Below, in pieces: positions 55,758 to 64,000 of a DNA stretch of 64,000 nucleotides. A model generated the notes under the pieces. It saw only the letters and a list, made by a program, of their open reading frames with translations. It had not been told where the DNA came from and searched no databases. Each line of letters opens with the position of its first letter. Positions within the stretch are counted from its first letter, which is position 1. The position numbers were made by a program, and so were the translations under genes. The stretch is from DAOUBP01 sp034432655 (lineage in GTDB: Bacteria; Chloroflexota; Anaerolineae; CG2-30-64-16), in the NCBI GenBank assembly GCA_034432655.1, contig DAOUBP010000027.1, positions 1 through 64,000 on the forward strand, in the 5' to 3' direction.

Positions 55758-56372
55758 GTGATCACGCGCTTCATCCTGGTCCGCCACGGCCAGACCGAAT
55801 GGAACCGTGTCGAACGGTTCCGCGGCCGGGCGGACGTGCCGTTGAACGATGTCGGCCTGGCGCAAGCCGCCGCGGCCGGTCAACGCATCGCGACCGGGTG
55901 GCAGCCAGTGGCGGTGTACAGCAGCCCCTTGGGCCGCGCGGTAGCAACGGCGCAGGCCATCGCAGCGCACTTCGCTCTGCCCGTCATCCCGCTTGCAGGT
56001 CTGGCCGACATCCACTACGGCGACTGGCAGGGCCTCACACCGGAAGAAGCCCGCGCGCGCTGGCCCGACCTGGTGCACGCCTGGTACACTGCGCCGGCGA
56101 CTGTGCAAATTCCAGGCGGCGAGTCGCTGGCAGATCTGCGCGAGCGCGCCATGGCCGCGATCCACGAGCTGGCGGCCCGTCACGCCGGCCAGACGATCGT
56201 CCTGGTCAGCCACACGGTCGTCAACCGGGTGATCCTGTTGGCGGTGCTGGGCCTGGGCAACGACCGTTTCTGGCGGCTGCGCCAGGATACTGGCGCCATC
56301 AACGTGTTCGAGGCGGAGGGCGGCGACTTTACGCTGGTTACGCTGAACGATACGTGCCACCTCAATACCTGA
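55758..56372 (+). CDS. Histidine phosphatase family protein
   Basis: 204 residues. Catalytic LVRHGQTEWN (R9-H10-G) at the N-terminus, a second histidine in VLVSHTVVNRVIL, and GDWQGLTPEEARARWP typical of phosphoglycerate-mutase-like or cobalamin/sugar phosphatases. Start is GTG 55758, 4 bp after eno, so co-transcribed. Could be a phosphatase for sugar phosphates; the substrate is not determined. Confidence 0.9.
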   Translation: MITRFILVRHGQTEWNRVERFRGRADVPLNDVGLAQAAAAGQRIATGWQPVAVYSSPLGRAVATAQAIAAHFALPVIPLAGLADIHYGDWQGLTPEEARARWPDLVHAWYTAPATVQIPGGESLADLRERAMAAIHELAARHAGQTIVLVSHTVVNRVILLAVLGLGNDRFWRLRQDTGAINVFEAEGGDFTLVTLNDTCHLNT

Positions 56373-56396
56373 AGCTGTGGCCTGAACACGAAATCT

Positions 56397-56498
56397 ACAG
56401 GGGATGAGGCTCCCCGGACCCGGTAACCCGGCAAGTCAAACTGTCGCGAGACTGATAGCCTCTACCAGCGCATAAGCTCCGGTAGAGGCTATTTCTTT
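56397..56498 (+). ncRNA. Fluoride riboswitch (crcB motif) with terminator platform
   Basis: Aptamer: GGGGATGAGGCTCCCC, then GGTAACCCGGC and ACTGATAGCCTCTACC, matching the crcB-motif arrangement of conserved GGNGATG, AACC and CTGATA-CCTAC segments. Expression platform: the 3' aptamer strand AGCCTCTACC (56457-56466) can instead pair with GGTAGAGGCT (56481-56490) followed by ATTTCTTT, a terminator. Fluoride should keep the terminator from forming. It controls the fluoride genes that follow. Confidence 0.9.
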
Positions 56499-56510
56499 AG
56501 GACGGCGCCC

Positions 56511-56801
56511 ATGATCAGCAGCGGTCAACAATCCGCCTCAACCCGGCGTACGAAGCCGCGGCGCACCTACCCGGGCCATCTGGGCCGCCCGCGGCTGGCG
56601 CGCGACCTGGCTGAGCTCAGCGCCGAGCTGGCCGGCGCGGCCCGGGCTGCATTGTCGCCGGCCGATGAGGTGCAACGGATCTTCTACGTGCCGCCGCAGG
56701 AGTTCCCGTCCTGGGCGAAATACCGCTACGGGCCCGAACATGCGCTGATCTTCACCGGCGGCGCATGGGTCGCAGCGGCGGCGGCTGGAGAGGCGTCATG
56801 A
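56511..56801 (+). CDS. Unknown 96-residue protein in fluoride operon
   Basis: Basic N-terminus (TRRTKPRRTYPGHLGRP), a helical middle and a conserved-looking C-terminal half FYVPPQEFPSWAKYRYGPEH. No signal peptide or strong membrane helix. It starts 12 bp after the riboswitch terminator and overlaps crcB by 4 bp (ATGA), so it is fluoride-controlled and translationally coupled to the channel. No family recognised. Confidence 0.72.
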   Translation: MISSGQQSASTRRTKPRRTYPGHLGRPRLARDLAELSAELAGAARAALSPADEVQRIFYVPPQEFPSWAKYRYGPEHALIFTGGAWVAAAAAGEAS

Positions 56802-57172
56802 GTAAACTCTTGTGGATCGGCATCGGCGCTTTCGTGGGCGCCAACCTGCGCTATCTGCTGCAGACCTGGGCGACCGGTCGCTGGGGGCCGGATTTTCCTT
56901 ACGGCACTCTGATCATCAACGTGGCAGGCAGCCTGATCTTGGGCTTCTTCATCACGTTGGCGACGCAGCGGGTCACGGCGACGCCGGAATGGCGCGCGTT
57001 TGTTGCCGTGGGGCTGTTGGGCGGCTTCACTACCTTCTCCTCTTTCACCGTCGAAACGCTGAACCTGCTGCAGATGGGTCGCTGGCTGCCGGCCGGGCTG
57101 TATGTGGGCGGGAATGTGTTCCTGGGGTTGATCGGCGCCTACCTCGGCATCGTCCTGGCGCGCGTATTGTGA
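56798..57172 (+). CDS. crcB: Fluoride channel CrcB/FluC
   Basis: 124 residues with four membrane helices. Conserved INVAGSLILGFF and GGFTTFSSFTVETLNL contain the pore asparagine and the phenylalanine-box residues of Fluc channels. Works as a dual-topology dimer exporting fluoride. ATG 56798 overlaps the previous gene; longer frames are not needed. Riboswitch upstream supports the assignment. Confidence 0.95.
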   Translation: MSKLLWIGIGAFVGANLRYLLQTWATGRWGPDFPYGTLIINVAGSLILGFFITLATQRVTATPEWRAFVAVGLLGGFTTFSSFTVETLNLLQMGRWLPAGLYVGGNVFLGLIGAYLGIVLARVL

Positions 57173-57180
57173 GGTAAACC

Positions 57181-58473
57181 ATGGAGATCATCGGCACTGC
57201 CACCAAAGTGAGCATCTACATCAGCGAAAACGACCGGTGGGGCCAGAAGTCGCTCTACCTCGCGATCCTTGAGCTGCTCAAGGCGGAGGATTGCGCGGGC
57301 GCCACCGTGCTGCGCGGCCTGGCCGGTTTCGGCGCGCACAGCCGCATCCGCACGGCCAGCATCATAGATATATCTTCCGAGCTGCCGCTCGTCATCGAGT
57401 GGGTGGATGACCCGGCCCGCGTGAAGCGCGTGATGCCGCGCCTCACCGAGATGGTTTCCGAGGGCTTGATCACCTGCCAGCAGGTGGAAGTCGTCTCCTA
57501 CGGCCATCGCGGGCTGCGCACCCTGCGGGCAGCCGCGCCCGTGCGCGATGTGATGAGCCGCGAGGTGCGCACGGTGCGGCCGGATACGCCCATCGCAGAA
57601 GCCGTCGAGATGCTGATCGGCCAGGCCTATCGCAGCCTGCCCGTGGTGGATGAGGCGCATCGGATCGTGGGCATCCTCACCGATGGCGACCTGTTGGCGC
57701 GCCTGGGGCTGCCGGACGCCAGCGTGCAATCGGTGCTGACCACCGATGAACTGGGCCGCGAGCTGGATGCCTTGCGGCGCAGCGGGAAGACCGTAGCCGA
57801 CTTGATGGTCAGCCCGGTCATCACCACCACCGAAGATGCGGCCATCAGCGATGCGCTGCGCATCATGGCGGAGCGTGGCATCAAACGGGTGCCGGTGGTG
57901 GATCGGGACGGCCGCGTAGTCGGCGTCGTCAGCCGGGTGGATGTGTTACGCGCCCTGGCGCAGCCCCTGGCGCGCGAAGCGCCGCCGCGTGTGCTGCCGC
58001 CGGGGCAACATACCAGGGTCGGCGAGGTCATGGTGACCGAAGTGCCGACGGTGCAAAGCACCACGCCGCTCAACGTCGTGGTGGACCGGCTGGTCAACGC
58101 CGAACAGCGTCGCATCGTGGTCGTGGATGCGGAGCGCCACGTCTTGGGCATCATCACCGACGGCGACCTGCTCAAGCGGGCCAGCGCCACTGAACGCGCC
58201 GGCCTGCTGCAGATCTTGACCCGACGGCGCGGGAGCGGCGGAGGCGCCACGATTGACCTGGCAAAGCGCACGGCCGGTGAGGTGATGACGGCCAACCCGG
58301 TCATCGTCACCCCGGAAACGCCGCTGCTGGACGCGCTGCGCCTGCTGCTGCAGCACAAGATCAAACGCGCGCCGGTCGTAGACGGAGAGGGCAGGTTGGT
58401 TGGCCTTGTGGGCCGTGGGGCGATCTTGCAGGCGCTGGCGCGGGATCTGCCGGGCGATCGAGGTGCGCTTTGA
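57181..58473 (+). CDS. DUF190 and four-CBS-domain protein
   Basis: 430 residues. Residues 1-110 are DUF190 (small ferredoxin-like domain, often next to CrcB). About 120-425 hold four CBS domains in two pairs (PVRDVMSREVRTVRPDTPIA, KTVADLMVSPVITTTEDAAI, RVGEVMVTEVPTVQSTTPLN, TAGEVMTANPVIVTPETPLL). CBS pairs bind adenine nucleotides and act as energy sensors. Starts 8 bp after crcB. Role in fluoride stress is inferred from place. Confidence 0.9.
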   Translation: MEIIGTATKVSIYISENDRWGQKSLYLAILELLKAEDCAGATVLRGLAGFGAHSRIRTASIIDISSELPLVIEWVDDPARVKRVMPRLTEMVSEGLITCQQVEVVSYGHRGLRTLRAAAPVRDVMSREVRTVRPDTPIAEAVEMLIGQAYRSLPVVDEAHRIVGILTDGDLLARLGLPDASVQSVLTTDELGRELDALRRSGKTVADLMVSPVITTTEDAAISDALRIMAERGIKRVPVVDRDGRVVGVVSRVDVLRALAQPLAREAPPRVLPPGQHTRVGEVMVTEVPTVQSTTPLNVVVDRLVNAEQRRIVVVDAERHVLGIITDGDLLKRASATERAGLLQILTRRRGSGGGATIDLAKRTAGEVMTANPVIVTPETPLLDALRLLLQHKIKRAPVVDGEGRLVGLVGRGAILQALARDLPGDRGAL

Positions 58474-58835
58474 CCACCTACTGTCCGCACTGTTGGGCCG
58501 AGGTTGACGCTGCGGCTGAGGTCTGCCCCGCCTGCCAGGCGCGCCTGGCGGACTCCGGCAGCTACGTGGCAAAGCTCATTGCAGCGCTTCGTCATCCGGA
58601 GCCGTTCACGCAGCGGCGGGCCGCCTATGTCCTCGGCTTGCTGCGCGATCCGAGCGCAGTTGAGGCGTTGGCGGCCGTTCTCGCCGGGCCGGCCGATCCC
58701 TACGTCAAAGGGGAAGCCGCCCATGCACTGGGCGCGATCGGCGACGGCGCGGCGCATGCCATCCTCCAGCGCGTGGCGCAGGATGCGACCCAGCCCCTGA
58801 TGGTGCGGCGAACCGCGGCCGAAGCGTTGCGCTGA
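58470..58835 (+). CDS. Zinc-ribbon and HEAT-repeat protein
   Basis: 121 residues. A zinc ribbon C5-x2-C8-x10-C19-x2-C22 is followed by about two and a half HEAT-like repeats (RRAAYVLGLLRDPSAVEALA, GEAAHALGAIGDGAAHAIL). Probably a scaffold. Start is TTG 58470 overlapping the CBS-protein stop (TTGA), with GAGGTG upstream. Last gene of the fluoride operon; convergent with an ABC gene 29 bp on. Confidence 0.8.
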   Translation: MTTYCPHCWAEVDAAAEVCPACQARLADSGSYVAKLIAALRHPEPFTQRRAAYVLGLLRDPSAVEALAAVLAGPADPYVKGEAAHALGAIGDGAAHAILQRVAQDATQPLMVRRTAAEALR

Positions 58836-58864
58836 TCTTCAACTGCGGGGCCCGAACAGCCCGC

Positions 58865-60166
58865 TTACGCCGGCTCTGGCTCCAGGTAGAACACCTCATC
58901 TGCATCGTCGTAAGCCAGCAGCTCGGCGTAGCGGCCCCAGTCAATCGCGATCTCGATCTGTTGCTCGGCGATGTCGTGCGGGAACTCCAGCTCCAGAGCG
59001 GTGCGAATCACTTCGCGATTGAGACGCTGCCCGCGTGAGGCGCGCAATAACGTCAGCAGCCAGCGGAACAGGGGCACCCGGCGTAACCGGGCCGCGAAGA
59101 TCGCCTTGCGGCCCAAAATGCTGGCCTCGGCAAAGGTTTCGCCCAGGGTAGTCAGCATGACATCGCCTTGCGCCACCGTTGCGAAGCCTAACACCTCGGC
59201 TGCCTCGATCAGCCGCAACAGGTGATCGGTGTCCACGCCCAACGCCGCGGCCAGCCGGTAGATATCCGCCCGGTCGCCGGGCAGCTCGGCCAGGTGCTCC
59301 AACAAGCCGGCCAGGTCGCTGATGCTGGCTTCGGGCAAGGCACGGGTGCGGCCCGGCTCGCCGGGCGCCGAGCCCAACTCCACGCTTTCAGCCTGGGTTT
59401 GCCCGGCCAGCAGGCCATAGACCCGGTCCACCGTCGCCAGGAACGGGGCGGACTGGCGGGCACGCGGGTGCTTCAGGTCAATAACGATCTCACCGATCAC
59501 ACGGCCCGGCCCCTTGTCCATCACCACGATGCGATCAGCCATGAAGACCGCCTCTTCGATGTTGTGCGTCACCATCAGGATGGCCTGGGTGGGGATGCTG
59601 CCGCTGGTCCACAATTCCAGCAACTCACCGCGCAGCGACTCCGCGCTCAACACATCCAGCGCCGAGAACGGCTCGTCCAGGCAGAGCAGTTCGGGCTCCA
59701 CCGCCATCGCACGGGCGAAACCAACCTTTTGGCGCATGCCGCCGGAGAGCTCGCGCGGGTAGGCGGACTCAAAGCCGTCCAGGCCAACGCGGTCGAGCAG
59801 GTCAATCGCCCGCGGGCCGCGCAGGTTGGGCGGCAGGCCACGCGCCTTCAGCGCCACTTCTACGTTCTCTTGCACCGTCAGCCAGGGGAACAGGGCAAAG
59901 GTCTGAAAAACGATCGAGGCATGCGGGTTCACCCCGTGCAGCGGCTGGCCACGATAAAGGACCCGGCCCGAGGTAGGTGCCTGCAAGCCGGCGATGATGC
60001 GCAACAGCGTGCTCTTGCCACACCCCGACGGGCCCAACAGCGCCACAAACTCCCCCGCCTTGAGGGTCAAATTGACCTTCTCCACCGCGACAAAGCGGCG
60101 TTCCCCGCGGCCATAGGCCTGGCTGACTTGTTGCAGTTCCAGCAGGTATGAGTTATTCCTGTTCAT
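58865..60166 (-). CDS. NitT/TauT-like ABC ATPase with AAA-associated domain
   Basis: 433 residues. Walker A GPSGCGKST, signature ELSGGMRQKVGFARA, Walker B LLCLDEPFSALD and H-loop VTHNIEE in the first 260 residues; the remaining 170 residues form the C-terminal AAA-associated domain (PF09821-like) found in this subgroup. It starts 3 bp after the permease stop. Probably imports an anion, sulfonate or metal species; substrate not known. Confidence 0.9.
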   Translation of the reverse strand: MNRNNSYLLELQQVSQAYGRGERRFVAVEKVNLTLKAGEFVALLGPSGCGKSTLLRIIAGLQAPTSGRVLYRGQPLHGVNPHASIVFQTFALFPWLTVQENVEVALKARGLPPNLRGPRAIDLLDRVGLDGFESAYPRELSGGMRQKVGFARAMAVEPELLCLDEPFSALDVLSAESLRGELLELWTSGSIPTQAILMVTHNIEEAVFMADRIVVMDKGPGRVIGEIVIDLKHPRARQSAPFLATVDRVYGLLAGQTQAESVELGSAPGEPGRTRALPEASISDLAGLLEHLAELPGDRADIYRLAAALGVDTDHLLRLIEAAEVLGFATVAQGDVMLTTLGETFAEASILGRKAIFAARLRRVPLFRWLLTLLRASRGQRLNREVIRTALELEFPHDIAEQQIEIAIDWGRYAELLAYDDADEVFYLEPEPA

Positions 60167-60169
60167 GGC

Positions 60170-61891
60170 TCACTCCATGCGATAGCGTTCTTCGGCCAGC
60201 CGGTACAAGCGGCGCCAGAACAGCCGGTTAATCAACACGACGGTCAGCACCATGCTGATTGTCGCGGCCAGCAGCAGCGGATAGTCGCCTTCTGCAGTGG
60301 CTTGCGCGATCAAAGCACCCACCCCCACGGTCTGGAGGCTCTGACCGGCGAATTCGACGTGCTCTGCCACGATGCTCGCGTTCCAGGCACCGCCGCTGGC
60401 GGTGATGCCCCCGGTCACGATGAAGGGAAACAGGGCAGGCAGGATCAACGTGCGCCAGCGCTCCCAACGGCTGAGGCCGAGGAGGGCGGTAGTGTATTTG
60501 AGATCCTGCGGGATGCTGGATGCGCCCGCGATGACGTTGAACAGCAGGTACCATTGGGTACCCATCAGCATCAGCAGCACCGCGGCCAGGCTCAGCCCGC
60601 CCGATGCCCCGATGACGGCCAGCACCAGCACCGGGAAGAGCGCAGTGGCCGGCACCGAGGCGGCCACCTGCACTGCGGGTTGCAACCAGCGCGCCAGGCG
60701 TTCGTTGGTCCCGATGGCGAATCCCACCGGGATGGTCCACGCCAGGGCGATGACCAGGGCCGCGGCCACCCGGAGGAAGGTCGCCAGCACGCTGATGGCA
60801 ATCGCCGCCCACTGGCTCAGCGGCACCTGCAGCAGCATCCCACCCGCACGATAGGCACCGTAAAGCAGGGCCAGGCCCAGTAAGGCGGCCAGGCTATAGG
60901 CCGGCCACGATCCGCGGCCCTCCTGTGGCGTCTCGCCCACCGGCGATGGGAAGCGCCGGATCAACCAGATGTCCAGCTGTTCGCTGAGGGGCTTCCAGGC
61001 CTGCTCGAGCACTTCCGCCAGGCGGGAGCGGCGAACCGCGTTGTAAAACCATGACGTGGGTGGCTGATCGCTCTCAACCATCTCGACCTTGAAGCGCTCG
61101 GACCAGGCGATCAGCGGCCGCCAGACGAACTGATCCAGGGCTATGATCACCAGCACCAGGGTGGCGACCCCCATGAAGACAGCTGACAAATTGCCTTGAT
61201 TGGCGGCCTCGCTCAAATAGGCGCCGAGGCCGCGGAGGCGGAAGTCCCGTTCGCCCACCTGGAAGATCTCAGCGGCCATCAGGAAGAACCAGCCGCCCGC
61301 CCAGCTCATCATGCTGTTCCAGATCAGACTCACGGCACCGAACGGCAGCTCGAGGGTCTTAAGACGCAGCCAGCGATTGAAGCGGAAGATGCTGCTGGCC
61401 TCGCGCAACTCATTGGGGATGGTCGTCAGCGATTGATACCAGCCGAAGGTCATGTTCCAGGCCTGGCTGGTGAAGATGAGGACGATGGACGCCAATTCGG
61501 CGGCGGCCGTCTCAGGCAGCACGGCGCTGAGGCTGAGCAGCACCACCGGCAGGAACGACAGGATGGGCACGCTCTGCAGCACGTCCAGCAGCGGCATCAT
61601 CACGCGCTCGGCGCGCCGGTTGTAGGCCGCGATGTAACCGTAGACCAGGGTAAACACAAATGAGAGCGCATAGGCAGCAGCCATGCGCGCTGTGGACAGC
61701 AGGGCATAGTAGGGCAACGCGCTCGGTGCCAGGGAGATATCGGGCCCGGCCACTGTTGCCGGTGCCCGGAGTGCCAACCGGCCGCCGACATAGATCAGGA
61801 CGCCCACCGCCGTCAGGATGACAACATCCGCCAGGCCGAAGCGGCGTTCCCGCATCTGCTCTTGTCTGAAGACGCGTACGTTGTCGGTCAT
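60170..61891 (-). CDS. Double-length ABC permease (two permease domains)
   Basis: 573 residues with two BPD-type permease cores, one at about 75-255 and one at about 355-560, each with the coupling loop (TIPNELREASSIFRFNRWLR and SIPQDLKYTTALLGLSRWER). GGAGG precedes ATG 61891. Such double permeases pair with ATPases carrying the AAA-associated domain, as here. No binding protein is encoded nearby. Confidence 0.9.
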   Translation of the reverse strand: MTDNVRVFRQEQMRERRFGLADVVILTAVGVLIYVGGRLALRAPATVAGPDISLAPSALPYYALLSTARMAAAYALSFVFTLVYGYIAAYNRRAERVMMPLLDVLQSVPILSFLPVVLLSLSAVLPETAAAELASIVLIFTSQAWNMTFGWYQSLTTIPNELREASSIFRFNRWLRLKTLELPFGAVSLIWNSMMSWAGGWFFLMAAEIFQVGERDFRLRGLGAYLSEAANQGNLSAVFMGVATLVLVIIALDQFVWRPLIAWSERFKVEMVESDQPPTSWFYNAVRRSRLAEVLEQAWKPLSEQLDIWLIRRFPSPVGETPQEGRGSWPAYSLAALLGLALLYGAYRAGGMLLQVPLSQWAAIAISVLATFLRVAAALVIALAWTIPVGFAIGTNERLARWLQPAVQVAASVPATALFPVLVLAVIGASGGLSLAAVLLMLMGTQWYLLFNVIAGASSIPQDLKYTTALLGLSRWERWRTLILPALFPFIVTGGITASGGAWNASIVAEHVEFAGQSLQTVGVGALIAQATAEGDYPLLLAATISMVLTVVLINRLFWRRLYRLAEERYRME

Positions 61892-62330
61892 GGCGTTTCA
61901 CGCCTCCTGTCATCGTTTTTGAGTCTGCAGCGCGCAACAGCCAGCGCGCGCCCAGATGGTTGACCGGGCGCATCGTTACGATGCAGTTCGGTTCGTCATG
62001 TGCTAACAGTGGCCACCGGGTTGTCCGCTGATGTGGCGGCCCGGTGTCCCGAATCAAGAGTGGGAGCGGGGCATCCTTCAGGCGGGGAACCCGGAGCGCG
62101 TTTCGGTTCTATGGTGGGCCCGGCTTGATGCCGGGCAACGACTGGGAACAGATTCGGCAGACATCGCTTTCTTATGGACTTTCCGTTTTCCACGTGAACA
62201 TTTATCAAGTGCGTCACCCGCCAATAGTCTTGTGTATTATATGCTCCCGGAAGAGCGTGTCAAAAAGAAGGAACGCTCACACCTGCTCCGTGCCTTGACA
62301 GTTACCTTCCACGGCGATTACAATCTATCT
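61892..62330. other. Divergent intergenic region
   Basis: No gene is supported. It contains a hairpin GCCCGGCTTGATGCCGGGC (about 62128-62146) and a ggttgaccgggcgcatcg fragment (61960-61977) related to the palindrome modules elsewhere, and near its right end the promoter of the DUF6062 gene. No known riboswitch was recognised for the ABC operon leader. Confidence 0.55.
62295..62324 (+). promoter_or_regulatory. Promoter of DUF6062 gene, probably leaderless
   Basis: TTGACA (62295-62300), 18 bp and TACAAT (62319-62324). The GTG at 62331 is only 7 bp after the -10 box, where transcription should begin, so the message likely has no leader. Confidence 0.65.
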
Positions 62331-63068
62331 GTGTCGGAACACGATGTCCTGTACCACGAACTCTTGGAGGCCCTCCAGGTCGGCGGATGCGCGCTCTGTC
62401 GGCTGGCGCGGCGGGCCAGCGATAGCTATCTCCATGCTGTGATCTACGAAGGGATCACCGATGTGAAGCTGCGCGAAGCGCTGCGGGAGGCGCGTGGGCT
62501 GTGCTATCGCCACGCGTGGCGGCTGGCCGAGACGCGCGGCGCGGTGCTGGGCACGGCCATCGTGTACCGCGACGTGATCAACACCTTGACCAGGATCCTG
62601 GAAGCGCAGCCGGGCTCTGGCTCCTGGTTGCGGCTGCCCGGCCGCGGCCGGCCAGGACTGGCCCGTGCGCTGGCCCCTGCTGCGACATGCCCGGCTTGCG
62701 TGCTGGAAGAGGACGCGCAGCAGCGGGCAGCCGGCATCCTCCTCAAACACCTCGACGACGACGCCATCGCCACGGCCTACCTGGCTGCGGGCGGGCTGTG
62801 CCTGCCGCATTTTCTGGTCGCGTTAGGCCATGCCGGGCCGGGAGGCGCCGCCACGCTGGCGGACTGGCAGGCCCAGGCCTGGCGCCGGCTGCGCGAGGCA
62901 CTGGATGAACTCATTCGCAAACACGATTACCGCTTTGCGCATGAGCCGCTTTCATCGGCGGAGGCCGCGGCCTGGCAGCGCGCGGTGGCCGCCGTTATCG
63001 GCGAAAACGATCTTACGCAGTTAGGGGGGAGCGCGGCAAGTGATGGACCGCTCGGCCCTGAGCCATAA
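62331..63068 (+). CDS. DUF6062-family protein
   Basis: 245 residues. Cysteine pairs C20-x2-C23 (GGCALCRL) and ATCPACVLEE, with a conserved GLCYRHAW and GLCLPHF, suggest metal or Fe-S binding, as in DUF6062 proteins (from memory). The GTG at 62331 is chosen because a promoter places the transcript start there; the longer frame to 62031 covers non-coding sequence. Function unknown. Confidence 0.8.
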   Translation: MSEHDVLYHELLEALQVGGCALCRLARRASDSYLHAVIYEGITDVKLREALREARGLCYRHAWRLAETRGAVLGTAIVYRDVINTLTRILEAQPGSGSWLRLPGRGRPGLARALAPAATCPACVLEEDAQQRAAGILLKHLDDDAIATAYLAAGGLCLPHFLVALGHAGPGGAATLADWQAQAWRRLREALDELIRKHDYRFAHEPLSSAEAAAWQRAVAAVIGENDLTQLGGSAASDGPLGPEP

Positions 63069-63173
63069 GGCCATCGCCTGCTTGGGCGCCACAAACCGTC
63101 CAGCCGTGAACCGGCAGTGCAGGCAGGGTGCCTGCGCTGCGTTGCAGGCTCCGATAGCACAGAGGGTTCCGCC
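63069..63173. other. Short intergenic region with hairpin
   Basis: Contains GCAGGCAGGGTGCCTGC (about 63119-63135), a small hairpin, then the iolB start. No gene. Confidence 0.4.
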
Positions 63174-64000
63174 ATGCGCCAATACACCGCAGACAACCTG
63201 GTGATCCACCCCGGCAACTCTGCCGCCCCGGGCGTGATCGTGGAGGTCACACCCGCCAGCGCGGGGTGGGACACAATCCATTTTCAGGCCCGTCGCCTGG
63301 CCGCCGGCGAAACCTGGCCTCATCACACCGCGGACAACGAGTTAGCCCTGGTGGTGCTGGGGGGAACGCTGGATGTGACCTCCGACCGCGGCACCTGGCT
63401 GGGACTGGGCCGCCGCGCCCACGTGTTCGCCGGCCTGCCCTATGCGCTCTACCTGCCCCGCAATACGGCCTTTACCGTTGCCGCAACGACCGACTGCGAA
63501 TTCGCCGTCGCCTGGGTCGCGGCCGACCGGGACTTCGCGCCCCGCCTGGTGACGCCGGCCGATGTGACCGTGGAGGTCCGCGGCGGCGATCACGCCACCC
63601 GTCAGATCAACCACATCATGCCGCCCGGCTTCCCTTGCCAGCGGCTGGTGGTGGTAGAGGTGTACACCCCCGGGGGCAACTGGTCCAGCTATCCGCCGCA
63701 CAAGCACGACGTGCATGTGGTGGATGCTGCCGGCAACTTGCTGCAGGCTGACCTCGACGAAGTCTATTACTACAAGTTTGACCGGCCGGAGGGCTACGCG
63801 CTGCAACGGATCTATACCGACGCAGAATCGCCTTTGCAGCGGGCCGGCTTCCCCATTGACGCCGCGGTCGTCGTCCGGGATAACGATGTGGTGCTGATCC
63901 CCGAGGGCTATCACCCGGTGTCCAGCCCCGTGGGCTACACCACCTACTACCTGAACATCCTGGCCGGGTCGGCGCAAAGCCTGGCCAGCAAGGACGACCC
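63174..64000 (+). CDS. iolB: 5-deoxyglucuronate isomerase (partial)
   Basis: 275 codons are visible and the frame is open at the right edge. The cupin-like family features include YPPHKHDVHV (metal-binding histidines) and LDEVYYYKFDRPEGYALQRIY, and near the edge the conserved NILAG. The enzyme isomerises 5-deoxyglucuronate in myo-inositol breakdown. The gene is nearly complete because family members are about 270-300 residues. More inositol genes probably follow outside the window. Confidence 0.93.
   Translation, partial: MRQYTADNLVIHPGNSAAPGVIVEVTPASAGWDTIHFQARRLAAGETWPHHTADNELALVVLGGTLDVTSDRGTWLGLGRRAHVFAGLPYALYLPRNTAFTVAATTDCEFAVAWVAADRDFAPRLVTPADVTVEVRGGDHATRQINHIMPPGFPCQRLVVVEVYTPGGNWSSYPPHKHDVHVVDAAGNLLQADLDEVYYYKFDRPEGYALQRIYTDAESPLQRAGFPIDAAVVVRDNDVVLIPEGYHPVSSPVGYTTYYLNILAGSAQSLASKDD

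Noticed and set aside
61892..62200. Riboswitch for the NitT/TauT-like operon
   Set aside because: Hairpins are present, but none matches the conserved core of ykkC, yybP-ykoY, TPP, cobalamin or SAM riboswitches as far as can be judged by eye.
62031..62330. N-terminal extension of the DUF6062 protein
   Set aside because: The region holds a hairpin and the promoter; the predicted peptide lacks conserved features.

Overview
GC-rich bacterial chromosome fragment. The best guess for the host is a Chloroflexota bacterium of the Anaerolineae/Caldilineae type. This is an inference from lipoproteins with charged Val/Glu/Lys linkers and TPTP stretches, a DUF6062 protein, a PHP-UvrD helicase fusion, ACR3-type arsenic export and dense short-repeat families; no rRNA or other marker gene is present to confirm it. 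No tRNA, rRNA, CRISPR array, transposase or phage gene was found. Layout: 1-4.7 kb (minus) is an arsenic-type operon (ArsR, UPF0718/ArsP-like permease, small thioredoxin, ACR3 efflux pump, radical SAM protein cut by the window edge). 4.8-6.2 kb (minus) is an MFS transporter. 6.3-9.0 kb (plus) is a three-gene ABC-2 exporter. 9.1-14.2 kb (plus) holds a DUF6951-like protein, a 56-residue membrane peptide, a CDP-alcohol phosphatidyltransferase, a flippase/LPG-synthase-like protein, a small membrane protein, RibA, a stand-alone RibD reductase domain and a small unknown protein. 14.1-14.9 kb is packed with palindromes and tandem repeats. 14.6-16.8 kb (minus) is a PHP-UvrD fusion whose helicase half is cut off. 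17-21.9 kb (plus) has OsmC, an AidB-like acyl-CoA dehydrogenase, a PlsC-like acyltransferase and an MFS permease. 21.9-45.6 kb (minus) is a large oligopeptide/solute ABC region: three substrate-binding lipoproteins, six permeases and four ATPases. Embedded in it is a respiratory module of cytochrome b, Rieske protein and three homologous dihaem cytochromes c, one of them fused to a membrane protein. 45.9-49.3 kb (minus) carries hydantoinase/oxoprolinase, a CDF metal exporter and a MoaD-like protein. 49.7-51.9 kb (plus) is a decahaem cytochrome built from two five-haem repeats. 52-54.2 kb (plus) is a P1B metal ATPase. 54.5-56.4 kb (plus) is enolase and a histidine phosphatase. 56.4-58.8 kb (plus) is a fluoride-riboswitch operon (unknown 96-residue protein, CrcB, DUF190-CBS protein, zinc-ribbon/HEAT protein). 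58.9-61.9 kb (minus) is a NitT/TauT-like ABC transporter. 62.3-63.1 kb (plus) is DUF6062, and 63.2 kb to the edge is iolB. The most unusual property is a set of short repeat families (perfect hairpins, a roughly 180-bp composite element, and simple 7-15-bp unit arrays) that sit not only between genes but inside reading frames without breaking them: in the P1B ATPase (two clear sites, a possible third), the PHP-UvrD linker and tail, the fused cytochrome, the C-terminus of the arsenic permease and the radical SAM protein. In at least two places they appear to have remodelled genes, by truncating the helicase and by joining a membrane protein to a cytochrome. The modules otherwise fit a metabolically versatile heterotroph with metal, arsenic and fluoride resistance and multihaem electron transfer.
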